NCBI GenBank assembly: GCA_022036555.1
Contig: CM039140.1
Span: 682,001 to 746,000, forward strand
Length of the DNA: 64,000 bases
DNA from: Microstegium vimineum
Taxonomy: Eukaryota; Streptophyta; Magnoliopsida; Poales; Poaceae
Reading direction: 5' to 3'
In this document: positions 22,721-33,789 of the stretch, piece by piece
How the letters are laid out: each line of letters opens with the position of its first letter
How positions within the stretch are numbered: position 1 is the stretch's first letter
Made by a program: the position numbers and the translations under genes
Notes under the pieces: generated by a model
Told to the model about the DNA's origin: nothing
The model's database searches: none
The model's input: only the letters and a program-made list of their open reading frames with translations

Positions 22721-25055
22721 TGAAAGGACCTAATTGGCCTAGAAGGGGGGGGTGAATAGGTGTATCTAAAAACTTATCGCAAAGGCTAACCGAAATAAAT
22801 GCGGAATTAAAACTATCGGTCTAGCCAAAGCAACACCCCTCTACTTAAAGCACTAGCACCTAGCAAATTATGAAAAGAAAGCTTACTAAGGTGTCGGGCT
22901 AGAAAGCTCACCTAACAAGTCTAGGTTGCAAGGTCACACAAACCTAAGCAACTAGTACTCTAAGCAAACTGGGAGCTCCTACACATGCTAGTGAAGGCAA
23001 AGCGCACAAAGCCTAAGGTCACTAGTAATTCTCAATAGCAAGGCTACACAAGCCAAACTAGAGAGCTCAAAAGCTTAGCTACACAAGCTAAGAAATGTGA
23101 CTAACAAGGCTACACAAGCCAATTAATCCCTCAAGAGCTACTTCTATGCTACACAAGCAAGAAGGTAACTAGCAAGATACACAAGCTATACTAGTTACTA
23201 AAGCAACCACTAAACACTAGCACAAGTATGAAATAATAAGTATAAGATAGTAAATAGAGAGTGCAAACCACTCAAAAGTACTATCGGCAGTAGGACCGGT
23301 ACTACCGGTGGCTGACCGGTACTACCGGTGAAGTCAGACCGGTACTACCGGTGGCACGCTGTAGCTCCGAGATCCAAGGAAGATGAGCTTTGAATCCGGA
23401 TCCGAGCTTTTCCCCACACTCCTTGAGGTAGAGGGTGATGATGTTGAGCTTTGCTTGGATTGGTTCCTCTCCAATTTGTAGATCGGGCCTTCCCAACCTA
23501 TGAACTTTGAGGAGAGAGGAAGAACACGAAGAACACAAGAACAAAGGATAGTCGAAGCTATCTCCACAACATCAAGCACGCGAGACTCAAGATTTATACC
23601 GAGGTTCGGCCCCCACAAAGGAGTTCCTACTCCTCGTTGTTGAGGTGACCACAAAGGTCAGAGTCTCTTCCACCTCCTTGCCTCCCTCAAGCAACCACAA
23701 AGGTTAGCCCGAGGTTTCCACTAAGGATTGAAGGGGTAATACAAACGATTCGGGGTGCCCTCACAAATGAATCAACACGGGCAACCACGAAGAACAACTA
23801 GCCGGCTAGGATTCCAAGAATCCAAGAGTAACAAATGCAAAGCAAACCGGCAAGAAGAGGAAATCGAATGCTCAAGTCGTAGATCGATCCTCTCCACACT
23901 CAAATCTCACTTCTCTCTCACAAATCCACCATGGATTGAAGCAAAGGAGCATAGGGGGAGAGAGAGACACTTGGGACCCTTTTTCTCAGGTGTAGGAGTG
24001 GAATAATGGGGGTGGTGGCCGCCCCACGGGAAGGGGTGGCCTATTTATTCCCGCAGCTCCAGATGCACTACCGGTACTACCGGTGGTGTCCCACCGGTAC
24101 TACTGGTTCAAGATTTCCGACCGTTGCCAACCGTTGCACAAAGTTAGCCAACCGGTACTACCGGTCACCATCGGTACTACCAGTGAGGAACCGGTACTAC
24201 CGCTAGTTCAAAATCTCGCAACTTGAGACGCTCAGGAATTTTGCCTACCGGTACTACCGGTAGTTCATTTTTCAGCACACTAGATCTGGGCGGGGAAATG
24301 ACTTACCGGTACTACCGGTAGTTCATTTTTCAGCACAACTTCAGCACCCAGCTAAGCCTTTGCACCCTGGTAGAAACACATCTTCTAAGTGCCCGTGAGT
24401 GCAAGGTATCTCTCGAACGCATAAAGACTTATGACATGAGCACTCTTATCCTCATCAAGCTAGTCTACTATGCATCTCTCTTGATAGTACGGCTTTTCCT
24501 ATAACTCAACCCGGTCAAACACTTCTCTAAACAACTATGACCGGTGAAATGAAATGCTCTAAGTTATACCTTTGCCTTGTGCATTCCTTTTCATCTCCTT
24601 CTCCAATGTTGATGCAAACCATGCACCAACCTATCACAAATAATATGATCCACTTTATATCATCACGTGACATATTGGTTCATCGATCTTGACTTCACTT
24701 GCCCTTCACCGTTGCCTTTCGTCCATCAGTGCCAAGTCTTGCTCAAGCCTCCCGCCACGCGGTCAAATGCTTCAAGCCTCCAACTTGCCCTTCACACTTG
24801 CAACCGGTCCATCAAACTAAGTCATGCCTTGACCTTCTCCACCTTGTCACATGACTCCATGTCATGTTTCATATGAAATGAGCTCCTTCATCATCAAGTT
24901 GAGCACCATCAATATGCACAAGCCATCTCTCTATGACTTTATTGGTTGCTCACACTTGTGTACCTAAGGACTAAATCACCTGTGTGTCTCACATTAAACA
25001 CATATTAGTCCACCTAAGTTGTCACTCAATTACCAAAACCAAACATGCACTTTCA
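22721..25055 (-). mobile_element. Solo LTR of a Sirevirus-like copia element, in gypsy gag
   Basis: A 2335-bp LTR beginning TGAAAGGACC and ending GCACTTTCA, with the exact target duplication TTAGT (22716-22720 and 25056-25060). It is homologous, in reverse, to the 5' LTR at 56921-59171: the end near 22750-22860 matches TTTCGGTTAGCC...CTATAAC, and the end near 25000 matches GGTAATTGAGTGACAACTTAGG. It has about ten copies of the palindrome-like ACCGGTACTACCGGT (23290-23350 and 24060-24330) and many GCTACACAAGC words (22920-23200). No internal region is present, so it is a product of LTR-LTR recombination. Confidence 0.93.
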
Positions 25056-25060
25056 TTAGT

Positions 25061-26121
25061 GCCTGTAAAGAAATATGAATGAAATTTCTGCTCCAATTCT
25101 GCCCAAGTACCAATGGAATTAGCCGGCAGAGACGTGAACCACGTGAAGTCGGCCCTGTCAGAGACAACGGGAAATACCGAATCCTCCAATCTTCATCAGC
25201 GGATGCCTCTCCAAGCTGCATTAAGTATCGGCTGATATGTTCTATGGTGCTAGTATCATCCTGACCAGAAAACTTGGTCAGGTCTGTGGGAGGTTTTACT
25301 CTCGGAGGGAGTGCAACTTGGTTATACCACTCTGGATAAGGGGACTTGTATGCATACGACTGGCTCTTTGGCTTTAGGCCAAACTGATTTTGCATCATAT
25401 CTGTCATCCTATTCATGATAAGGTCAATATTCGAGTTTGGAGCTCCAAGTGTCTGCCCTTCAAAAGCCAAACCTGCAGAGTTCTTATACCCTGGATTCGG
25501 GAAAGAGTCAATAGCATTGTAATTGGCAAATTCTTGATATCCGTCACCATACATATTTTTTTGCAACCTGTTCGCAGCTGGAGACACCTTGAAAGCCGAT
25601 TGTGGGACGTTCCCCGTTGCACCGAATGTGAGTTGGCCATAAGTCATGGGGTGTTGTTGTTTCTGGTGAGGAGCCATCCCACCTTGATTCATGCTAGACG
25701 TCTCGCCATCTTCAGCAATTTTTTCCTGGCGTTTCGGCATATTGAACAATGTCGGCCCTTGCATTGGACCAATGGTTTCCTCAAAGCATTTATCAACGGA
25801 TGGGCCGAAGGTACTGACCATGATCGAGCGAAAGGTATTCAGGAAAGCTGTATGGTGATTCCTCATAGTCTTGCTCATTGCTTTGTAAACCATCTCAGTC
25901 ATCTTCCGAGCATCTTCTTCTTCAGTGTAATCAGTTTGATGATGAAGGAGAGTTCTTGGGAGTGACTGTTTCTGAAAAACCTTATTGCTTTTGTTCTTTG
26001 AAAAAGACATCAAGCATTTACGTTGAAAATCATCACATGCTTGCTGGACAATATTCCTCAGGTCTTCCGACAACTCATCCATAGTCATGTCCAGAACCTG
26101 ACTATTATCAATTTCAACCAT
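25061..26121 (-). pseudogene. Gag, N-terminal half
   Basis: A long open frame starting at 26121 (MVEIDNSQVL), about 40 bp inside the 5' LTR. It has an N-terminal helical region, a Gln/Pro/Gly-rich middle (GGMAPHQKQQHPM), then the start of the gag core (PPTDLTKFSGQDDTSTIEH). It is cut at 25060 by the solo LTR, and the rest lies beyond 22720. Confidence 0.85.
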
Positions 26122-26134
26122 CTTGAGATGTAGA

Positions 26135-26152
26135 GTCCCACCGAGCGTGCCA
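26135..26152 (-). other. Primer binding site of the gypsy element
   Basis: On the minus strand TGGCACGCTCGGTGGGAC lies 9 nt inside the 5' LTR, starting with the TGG that pairs with a tRNA 3' CCA end. I did not assign the tRNA. Confidence 0.6.
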
Positions 26153-26161
26153 AAAAGTGTG

Positions 26162-27564
26162 TTGACACAAAATGTGACGCATTGTGCCTAACACACAGCA
26201 AGCCGAAAAGCGTAGCTTCAATCGAGTGTCCGGGTGTTTCGGAGTCCGGAAACGTGCCAATCAGTTTGACCTGAAACTAACAAGGGATGAAAATTATTAG
26301 ATATAAAACTGGAACATGCCGGGTGAGACCAGACAGTTCTATATATACGACCCTGAAGCCACTTACGATGACATATAGCTATAGAAGCTATCTGCCAACA
26401 AGTTTTATAGATCATTCGGCTAAAACAAACAAAGAGTACGTAAAGAGTTGATTGTCGAACATGCATGTACGTATGAATGGATCATCATTAATTATGAATT
26501 AAAGCATAACCAATTCGGCTATCCAACCGAATTAGGGTCCATGATGAAGGAACACGTAAGCAAACACGATCGAACTAATCTAAAGCTTGTATCCGCCGCA
26601 CGACACCTAACTTTATAAAAGCTCAAACGTAGTTGACATGCATGAACCCGCAACACGTAACAATCTAGATTAAACTAATTCGGCTATCATGAATATAAAA
26701 TCTACTTATGGATATAAACAATTACAAGAAACATAGATAATTCTATGATAAAGATGAAGCCGAACCGTATCAGTTTAGATTGGGCAAAAGAATGTTACAA
26801 ATATATAAAATATATATAAACATGCAACATGTAGTAACTTAATGAATCTACTAGATCTTACCGAATCTAATAGAACCAGTAACTATCTTGCTTTTGCTAG
26901 GCATATTGAGCAAGCACCTGCCGCACGGTATCTACTCATACACAAAACATAAGCGAAGATTTCTTGATTGTCAAGCAAGGATCCGCCGCACGATCATTGA
27001 AAACAAACAAGACTACTTGCATCAACATCTAAATTCACCGCATGATACTAGACATGATAACAAGGTTACCGGGACTTACGGAGGTCGACGGATCGATGAT
27101 TCCTCTCGAAGAACTCGACGACACGACAAAGGACTCGAAATTGGCACGAGGCCGGTTGTATTGTATTGGTTGTGAACCATTTTTATAATGGCTAAGGGTT
27201 CATATTTATACCCTGGTCGTGATATGAGTTCTAAAAGGACACAGTTACAAAATATTAAAGGAAAAACATGATATCTTTGACTTTAATTTCCTCCGGAGTC
27301 TTCATTGCCTAAATCGTCGTGGTCTTCGTTGCCTGATCGGCCCTTTGCTTGCCGTTTTCGTTGCTTCTTTAACGGAAAACCGCTCTTCCCGAGAATAACC
27401 GACCGCATGATCATTTAGCCGAACCTTTGGCGATTAGCCGACCGCACAGACATTTGCCGACTTCTCTGAAAACTGGCCAACCGCACAGACGCTTGCCGAA
27501 TGCTCTGAGTTCTGCACTGGCCTACCTGTCATCTTTCTGAGCATACCAAAATCCAGTGTTAACA
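26162..27564 (-). repeat. 5' LTR of the gypsy element (1403 bp)
   Basis: The same sequence as 14902-16306 with scattered substitutions, most dense in its first 100 bp. Carries the equivalent minus-strand TATA box near 27205-27218. Confidence 0.93.
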
Positions 27565-27927
27565 ATAGGTATAGTATGAAAATATAACTAATAAAAAATC
27601 TAATGATACTTAGTTGATATTAAATATATTATTATCATATTATATAAATTTGGTTAAACTTTATAAACTTTGACTCTCCAAGATTCTTGGAATGACTTAC
27701 AATTTAGGATAGAGGGAGTAATAATATTTATAACTTAAAATTAACACCATATGAAAATATGTTCTATAACAAATCTAATGATACTAGTTTGATATCATTA
27801 TTTTTAATATTTTTTTTCTAAAAATTTAGTTAAAGTTTAAAAAAATTAACTTAGGTTTTTCAAGGACGGAGTGAGTATATATATTCGTTGTACGCGTGGT
27901 TGTCACCGAGACGATAGCATTTGGTGA

Positions 27928-27933
27928 TTTATT
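27928..27933 (-). terminator. Possible poly(A) signal of the U-box gene
   Basis: AATAAA on the minus strand, about 180 bp past the stop codon at 28111. Position is plausible; no transcript evidence. Confidence 0.3.
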
Positions 27934-28110
27934 CGTCCTATATATGATATACTCACTCCAATGCTCATACCTAATTTGAACGGAATTACTCGTTTTGCGA
28001 CGTTTGCTCATAGCAACCATTAATCACGGATCATCACGGCGCTACAGTTTGAGCACGTACAGCTCAGTTACACTTACACACCTGCGGACTGTCATACGAT
28101 CCTTGTCAGC

Positions 28111-31100
28111 TCAGCGCAGGCTCCACTTCTTGAGCAGGCACGTGAACGCCTTGGTGAACCTCCTGGACCCAGACCTGCGCAGCCGCGGCTTCTTGCCGCC
28201 GCCGCCGCTCGGCTTACTGGCCGAGGCGGCCGGCGTCACGGCCAGCACCATCTCTTCCTCTTCCTCCTCCTCCTCCCCCTCCTCCTCCTCCTCCTCCCGC
28301 TGCTGCAGCGCGGCGGCCTGGGCCTGGCTGGCCACCTCGTGCAGCTCCACCCTTGGCTGCGTCTCCTCCAGCTCCATCTCCCGCTGCCGCTGCTCCCGGA
28401 ACAGCCTGAGCAGCCGCTGCGCCTTGTCGCGGGCCCTGGCGGTGCCGTTAGCCGTCACGGAAACCAGCGCCGGGATGACGCCCTCCTGGAGCACCGTCTG
28501 GCTGCTCCCCTCGTCGCCGCCGCTGCAGATCGCGTACAGGCACGACACGGCCTTCTCCTTCTCCCCCGGCTCGCCGTTGTCCACCACGAGCACGATGGCG
28601 CCCACCGTCGCCGCGCTGGCCGCGATCTCCTCCTTGCCCCTCCGTGTCAGCGCCAGGTTCAGCAGCACCGCCAGCGCCTTGTCCGTCCACGGCGACGACG
28701 GCGCCAGCACGGCGCGGAGGCTCTCGATGACGCCCGACGCCATCAAGGACGGCACGTTCGGCGCGTGCAGCGACAGGTTGTAAAGGGTCAGCAGCGCGTC
28801 CAGGCGGCACGTGTCGCTGCTCCGGGGACCGCCGTTTTCGCCCAGGCCGTTGATGAGGAAAGGGATGGCCATGCTCGCGCCGATGATCGCCTGCGCCTCG
28901 GGGATGCACGACAGGTTCAGGTACATTGCGATGGCTGCCTCGCTGGTTTCTCGTTTCTGTATCATCTGCTCGATTAGGGGGATCACTCCAGCTGACAGCA
29001 GCAGCCTCTTGTTCCTGATCGATAACAAATGATGAAAACAATCACAGTGCTACAACTACAAGGGGGATGCAAACGAAGCAACATTGGTATGGTATTTACC
29101 GGTCATTGTTGACAGCAAGATTGAAGAGAGCCATTGCAGCGACCTCCTGAGACTGCACGTCTCCTCTGCTGATAGCCATCTTCAGAAAATGGATTAGTGG
29201 CTCAGTAATGCCATTAGCACCTGCAGAGTCCCGAAGTTCGTCGTCGTTCTTCAACAGGATCCTGATCTGCTCAACCAACCTATGTCGCTCACTCGTGCTC
29301 TCGGCATCGTTCTTGTTCAGCACATGGAGCCACTGTTCACATCTGTCACTGACAGCCACATCGTCTTTGGAGTTCTGATGAGCGCCCTTCTCTACAGAGT
29401 CTTCAACCTCCTTGGAGCACTGAAGAGTAGAGCAGTTCTTCGGTGAGACTTTTTCATCTACACGTAGTTTGGATGTGGCCTCTCCGGAGTTCTGACGAGA
29501 CAACATCTCCAAGGAAACTTCACTCTCCGACTTGGCGTCATTCTTGGCAACTGTGTCTTCGAACGAAACAGCGTTAGCGGTATCAGTCGCTGAACATGTG
29601 CTGCTCTCCAGGGATGAAATCCTCAGATGTTCTAGCTTGGGAGATTCTGGCGGTCCAGGTGGAACAAGAACCCCGTTCTGCTCACACCAAGATGCTATCA
29701 GGCCCTTGATGCAGTAATTAGGCGTCCTCAAGAGTTGGGACAGCTCATTGCGAGTTTTTGGGCAGGTTGTGTTGCCACTGTCGAGCCACTTCTCAATGCA
29801 AGCTCGTTCATATGTCTGACCGGATGCAATGACAACAGGATCATACATGAGCTGCAATGAGATTGGACACCTCAGCTCCTCAGGTGGCAAGGGCATACTC
29901 CCTGATAACCCTTTAATCTGCTTCGAATTCGAATTGAAGGAGCCAGTCCTTGGAAGCTGCTTCTCAGGAATCTGACAGTTTCCATGGAGGTCAGTTGAGC
30001 TGGACAGTGAACGATGCAGGCCAATCAAGCCAGAATTCGATCTGGAGGAGAAGGAAGGGCTTGAGCACAGGGAGTTGGTGGCATCAGTTGTTTCACTCTT
30101 AAACATGTTGGAGTATTTCCTGATAAGGTGGAGCAGGTAGGCTGCAATTGATTCCTTTTTCATGTCCTCCTCTGCATGGGCTCTCTCAAGAAGCCTCCTA
30201 AGTGCTCTTCTTTCGGTAAGAGCTGCCACGGATGATGTAATACCAACCCGGAAAGCAATTTGGTGGAGAAATTCAAGTTCATTCTCATCAAGGAAGCCAT
30301 TGGATTTTGGCTCATTCTCAATTAGTTGATTCACTTCATCACCAACTTGCTTTTCAGACTGGTCCAAAACAAAACCAGCCTTTTCCAGCTCTTGTGCAAT
30401 CATAGTGATCTGAAATTTAGGAAACAAACTAGTTATCAGGGGACCAGGAATCCAAGTAATTCCTCAAGAAAAGAAGATGAAAATCAAATCATCAGGAAAC
30501 AGTTAATGGCTGCAGCATGTAGCAGTAAATTCTTCATTGAAAGTTTGGGGCGAAAAAACTGAAAATATGCTAAAACTACTGTACGTTTTGGATCCTTACA
30601 GTCGAGGAATACTGTAAAGCTTCAATTCCCTCAGGATTATCGAAGCCATCAGTAGTCGTTGCAGAAGTTCAGTATATATGGTTCAACAAAAATACTACTA
30701 GCTGGCAAAGCTAAGTTTCTGAAAGATTATGGACAACCTTAGAACCGACTGCTTCCGGAACTGTTTCTTCCACTTGGTGAAGGCTTTCAAGAAGTCCTTG
30801 TCTTGAATTCTCAAATTTTGCTAGGACGCATTCTGCTGTAACAGCCTGAAACTCAGTGTTAAGTAAAACACATTGAATTCAAAAATAAAGAAAATTCGTC
30901 ACACATTGTTCTCTGCCAAGCACATATAATGTTTTATACCACTGGTGGCATGATTGTACAGGAATAGTTCATGCATTCGTCCTTTTTTTCTTTACTTTTT
31001 TCAGACTAGGAAATATCCAACGCATTCATTGGTATGAAAAATATATTACCAAGTAAAGCTTGCTACTCTCCGAGCAATACTGGAGTAAATTCTTGGCTTT

Positions 31101-31684
31101 CTCAACAGATATCCTCAAGGAGCTCAATGCCAGGAGCCCAGGACTGCATCCTGACCTTGTAGTCTCAAAGGGAGGAATGGCATCCAAAACTTCACGGACT
31201 ACTGTGTAAAGTTCATTACATAGTGCTCCATGTAGCTGCGAAAAGAAGCAAATGAATAATCCAACTGATTCTACCCCCACCATCCTGATACTTTACATTA
31301 TTGAATAATCAAAATGTTAATCTAGAAAACAGCAGGAAACTGATCTTACCACCATATTATTTTTCACCTACTTACCATTTTGTTGATATTCCCATAAGAA
31401 CATTCAATATGGTAGGTTTAAAGTTTCAATAACATTGGTGATATATACTTACAGTATACACTTGTATTTCTAAAGTGAAGAAACCTAAATACACGAGCAG
31501 TAGAACGAAAATACAGTATCTGTGTCCTAATACACGATCCTATGGCTAACAGTCACACAAACAAGATAATTCCAATTGTACCTACACTGTAGCATCACTA
31601 GCATTCAATAAAATGAGAAGTCAAGTGGATTACCTTCCAATTCCCAGCGGCAATGAAGTCCCCGTCCACCTCAATTCTCTCCAT
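28111..31684 (-). CDS. U-box/ARM-repeat E3 ubiquitin ligase, PUB45 type
   Basis: Five coding exons on the complement: 31634-31684, 31050-31235, 30738-30845, 29100-30409 and 28111-29014. All junctions have GT/AG and the sum is 853 codons (852 aa). The N-terminal U-box-adjacent domain runs to about residue 260 (LHGALCNEL, SSKLYL, GITSSVAALTERRALRRL, ESIAAYLLHLIRKYS). The U-box is at about 290-360 (ELRCPISLQLMYDPVVIASG, CPKTRNEL). ARM repeats lie at about 480-790 (ALFNLAVNNDRNKRLLLSAG, YNLSLHAPNVPSLM). A poly-Glu run and basic tail follow. Exon-by-exon match is to the Arabidopsis PUB6/7/45 group, which is somewhat shorter. It should transfer ubiquitin from an E2 to substrates bound by the ARM repeats; substrates are unknown. 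The last two exons are separated by an 85-bp intron, and exon 5 is very GC-rich. Confidence 0.93.
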
Positions 31685-33267
31685 GCTGTCTTAATTATTT
31701 GCCAAATTTCATCTAGCAAGAGAAAGGTGGGGGGGCAATTATTACAATATGATATCAGTCCACCTAGAGGAATTAGTGATCAGTGCTGACATGTGCGGCC
31801 GTGTGGCTGAATCAGGAAAACTAGTGTTCACGTATAACTTGGAATTGTATTGGCACCATGTGAATATAAAGCTCAAATCAGTCACTGTGCATACAAACTG
31901 GTTATAAAAGCCACTTTTGTAAACTGCAAAGTTATACTGGTATATGAAATGCAAATTGAATTGCCCAAATAAAGCTGAAAAAAAAGAAACATGTATCTTA
32001 TGACTAAGAGCAAACCTTGATACAACATACAAATTATTTTTTTATTAAAGGGAATAGATACATAAGGGCTTCGAATATTACATTAACTAAACTGACAATA
32101 ACCAGGAAGTAGAACAAATCAGCAATTATACTCAACTTGGTTCAAGCATTAGCCCCAAAGGCTCAAACTAACCGACCACCATCCATTAGTTAGCATTAGC
32201 AGGAATAGAAGAAAGCAAAATGTATCCATGGTTTGTGAAGACAGGGTAATTGGTGACCCCTACTAAAAGAAGCATAATAGAACTGCCAGATACTAATGAT
32301 GAACAATAAGTAAATGCACACTTCTCGTCTACCAATTAGCAACTAACGATGTAACTTGTAAACCTCAATGTAACCTGTTTTCCAAAGCTATGAATCAATA
32401 AAGTCAGGTAGGGAGTAATCCCCCCGTTGAAAGCTCAAAAAAAAAAAAAAATAACGATGTAACAATGGCTACTATACTGAGAAGGTATCCAAAAGGAGCA
32501 TAAAAATAACTGCAACTACTATGAGAAATGACTAAAGTGCATATGCAGCTCACCAAGATCATCTAAACCTATCTTTTTTTTTATTACAGCACACATATAG
32601 AAGCCGTTTTTTTAATAATTATATCATAACCTCATATATGTATAATATATTATATATATTTCTATAAATTAATGGTTTGTTCATTTTTTCCCATTTAACA
32701 TCAGTATGAAATAACCAAAGGCAAGCTTTTGGACATTTTAGGTAGTTTATTCACATACTGAAGAAAGAAATTGGTGAAACTGTATACAAAAAGATAAGCT
32801 ACCGCATGATATGATGAGATCTATGCAATACTAAATACTTTCGAATTTAGAGAGTAAGCATAACACATTATGACACAAAAATGATATTTAGCAGCATTTG
32901 CTATATGAACACTATGGTGTTGATTGGAAAAATCAAGAAGGCATTGTCCATCTGGGTTTTGGCAAGGGCAAACCATTTAGAGTCTCTAATAGCATGAGAG
33001 TAGTAGGTTTCCGTAAACCCGGTTAATCGGGATGTGTAAAACTCCATTCTCTATCAATGAAACTGGCACAATCTCGTGCCATTCGTTCCATAAAAGAAGC
33101 AATGATTTTAGAAAAAAAAAATGATTGATGCATGCATTGATAAATAAAGGTCCAAGAAACATGAGAATGAAATCGTACCCGAGACAAACCTGGCGTTGAA
33201 GGAGCAAGCCTTGAATCTTTTCATGACCACGACAGCTTCCATGGTCGTGCCCGTCGCCTGCTCTTGC
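31685..33267. other. Upstream region of the U-box gene
   Basis: On the minus strand the start codon is preceded by an AG acceptor-like site (TTGCTAG near 31713-31719), so a 5' UTR intron is likely. A possible leader exon lies near 33190-33340, ending at a CAG/GTTTGT donor at about 33186. No other coding sequence is seen; the rest is AT-rich with one small retroposon. Confidence 0.35.
32356..32451 (+). mobile_element. Tiny retroposed 3' end with poly(A) tail (LINE-like)
   Basis: A 96-bp insert ending in A15, with AATAAA 45 bp before the tail. It is flanked by the 12-bp target duplication TAACGATGTAAC (32344-32355 and 32452-32463). This is the pattern of a strongly 5'-truncated LINE or other L1-mobilised transcript. 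Confidence 0.8.
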
Positions 33268-33640
33268 CATGCTGTTTGAGAGGCACAAAACAACGTTGAA
33301 CCACGAATGGCGGCCAGATGGATGGGGAGGCTGCAATTGCCATGCATTGTCGTTCGAGTCCGAAAGTCTCGTGTGCTGGTCCTGCTAAATTTGGGTCCCC
33401 TTGCGAGACGAATAGGATGCTTGGATTCGATTGGTGCTAAGGTGCAGGAAGATCAGACAGGTTGACATGCTGTTTGAGAGGCACAAAACGGCGTTAAGCC
33501 ACGAATGGAGGTCAGACGGTTGGGGAGGCTGCCATTGCCATGTATTGTCGTTCGAGTCCAAAAAGTCTCATGCGATGTCCTGCTAAATTTAGATTTTCTT
33601 CCGAGAAGAATAGGATACTGGGATTTGATTGGTTCTATGG
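33268..33640. repeat. Tandem duplication, 198-bp spacing
   Basis: Copy A (33268-33442) and copy B (33466-33640) share CATGCTGTTTGAGAGGCACA, CCACGAATGG, TTGTCGTTCGAGTCC and TCCTGCTAAATTT in order, with roughly 80-85% identity by eye. Copy A may contain the leader exon of the U-box gene; copy B sits just upstream of the tRNA. Confidence 0.85.
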
Positions 33641-33703
33641 CAGAGTGGTTCCCATAGAAAAATTACTATATTACATCGATTACAATAATTTTAGATGTAT
33701 TCA

Positions 33704-33785
33704 GCTGGTTTGCCCGAGTGGTTAAGGGGGAAGACTTAAGATCTTCTGCACTGTAGTGCGCGTGGGTTCGAACCCCACACCAGCA
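33704..33785 (+). tRNA. tRNA-Leu (anticodon UAA)
   Basis: Box A-like TTGCCCGAGTGG and box B GGTTCGAA are present. The anticodon stem-loop is GAAGA-CTTAAGA-TCTTC with anticodon TAA, a class II variable arm is formed by GCACT/AGTGC, and the T arm is GTGGG-TTCGAAC-CCCAC. The acceptor pairs GCTGGT with ACCAGC, six pairs instead of seven, because the 3' strand is one base short; T7 is left unpaired. A T-run at 33791-33796 fits Pol III termination. It could be a working variant or a recent pseudogene. Confidence 0.88.
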
Positions 33786-33789
33786 TAAT

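Larger units (their letters stand above)
14902..27564 (-). mobile_element. Ty3/gypsy retrotransposon, Tat lineage, 12.66 kb
   Basis: Complete structure: LTRs 14902-16306 and 26162-27564, both TGTTGACAC...GTGTTAACA, flanked by the exact 5-bp target duplication ATAGG (14897-14901 and 27565-27569). Coding order on the minus strand is gag, protease, reverse transcriptase, RNase H, a second archaeal-type RNase H, integrase. The extra RNase H, the lack of a chromodomain and the gag motif CWNEG...NCPEC place it in the Tat group of plant elements. All proteins carry stops or frameshifts, so this copy cannot be autonomous. A solo copia LTR sits in gag. A small antisense frame lies between integrase and the 3' LTR. 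Confidence 0.93.
14791..27718. mobile_element. Inner Stowaway MITE, split by the gypsy element
   Basis: The left end is CTCCCACCATTCCAAATTG and the reverse-complemented right end is CTCCCTCTATCCTAAATTG. Both continue into GTAAGTCATT.CAAGAATCTTGG for over 45 bp of inverted repeat. TA flanks lie at 14789-14790 and 27719-27720. The element's own sequence is 14791-14901 plus 27570-27718, about 260 bp. The gypsy element lies inside it. Confidence 0.88.
14705..27875. mobile_element. Outer Stowaway MITE, split by later insertions
   Basis: The left piece (14705-14788) begins CTCCCTATGTTCCTG after TA at 14703-14704. The right piece (about 27721-27875) ends CAAGGACGGAGTGAG before TA at 27876-27877. 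Rejoined they give about 240 bp typical of grass Stowaway (AGTCAAGTTTTTTAAC at the left, AGTTAAAGTTTAAAA at the right). The second MITE and everything inside it lie in the gap. Confidence 0.7.

Noticed and set aside
28339..29041. Long open frames on both strands over the last U-box exon
   Set aside because: They are shadows of a GC-rich coding exon: Arg/Gly/Ala-rich, without domains, while the minus-strand frame shows ARM repeats that continue from the upstream exon.
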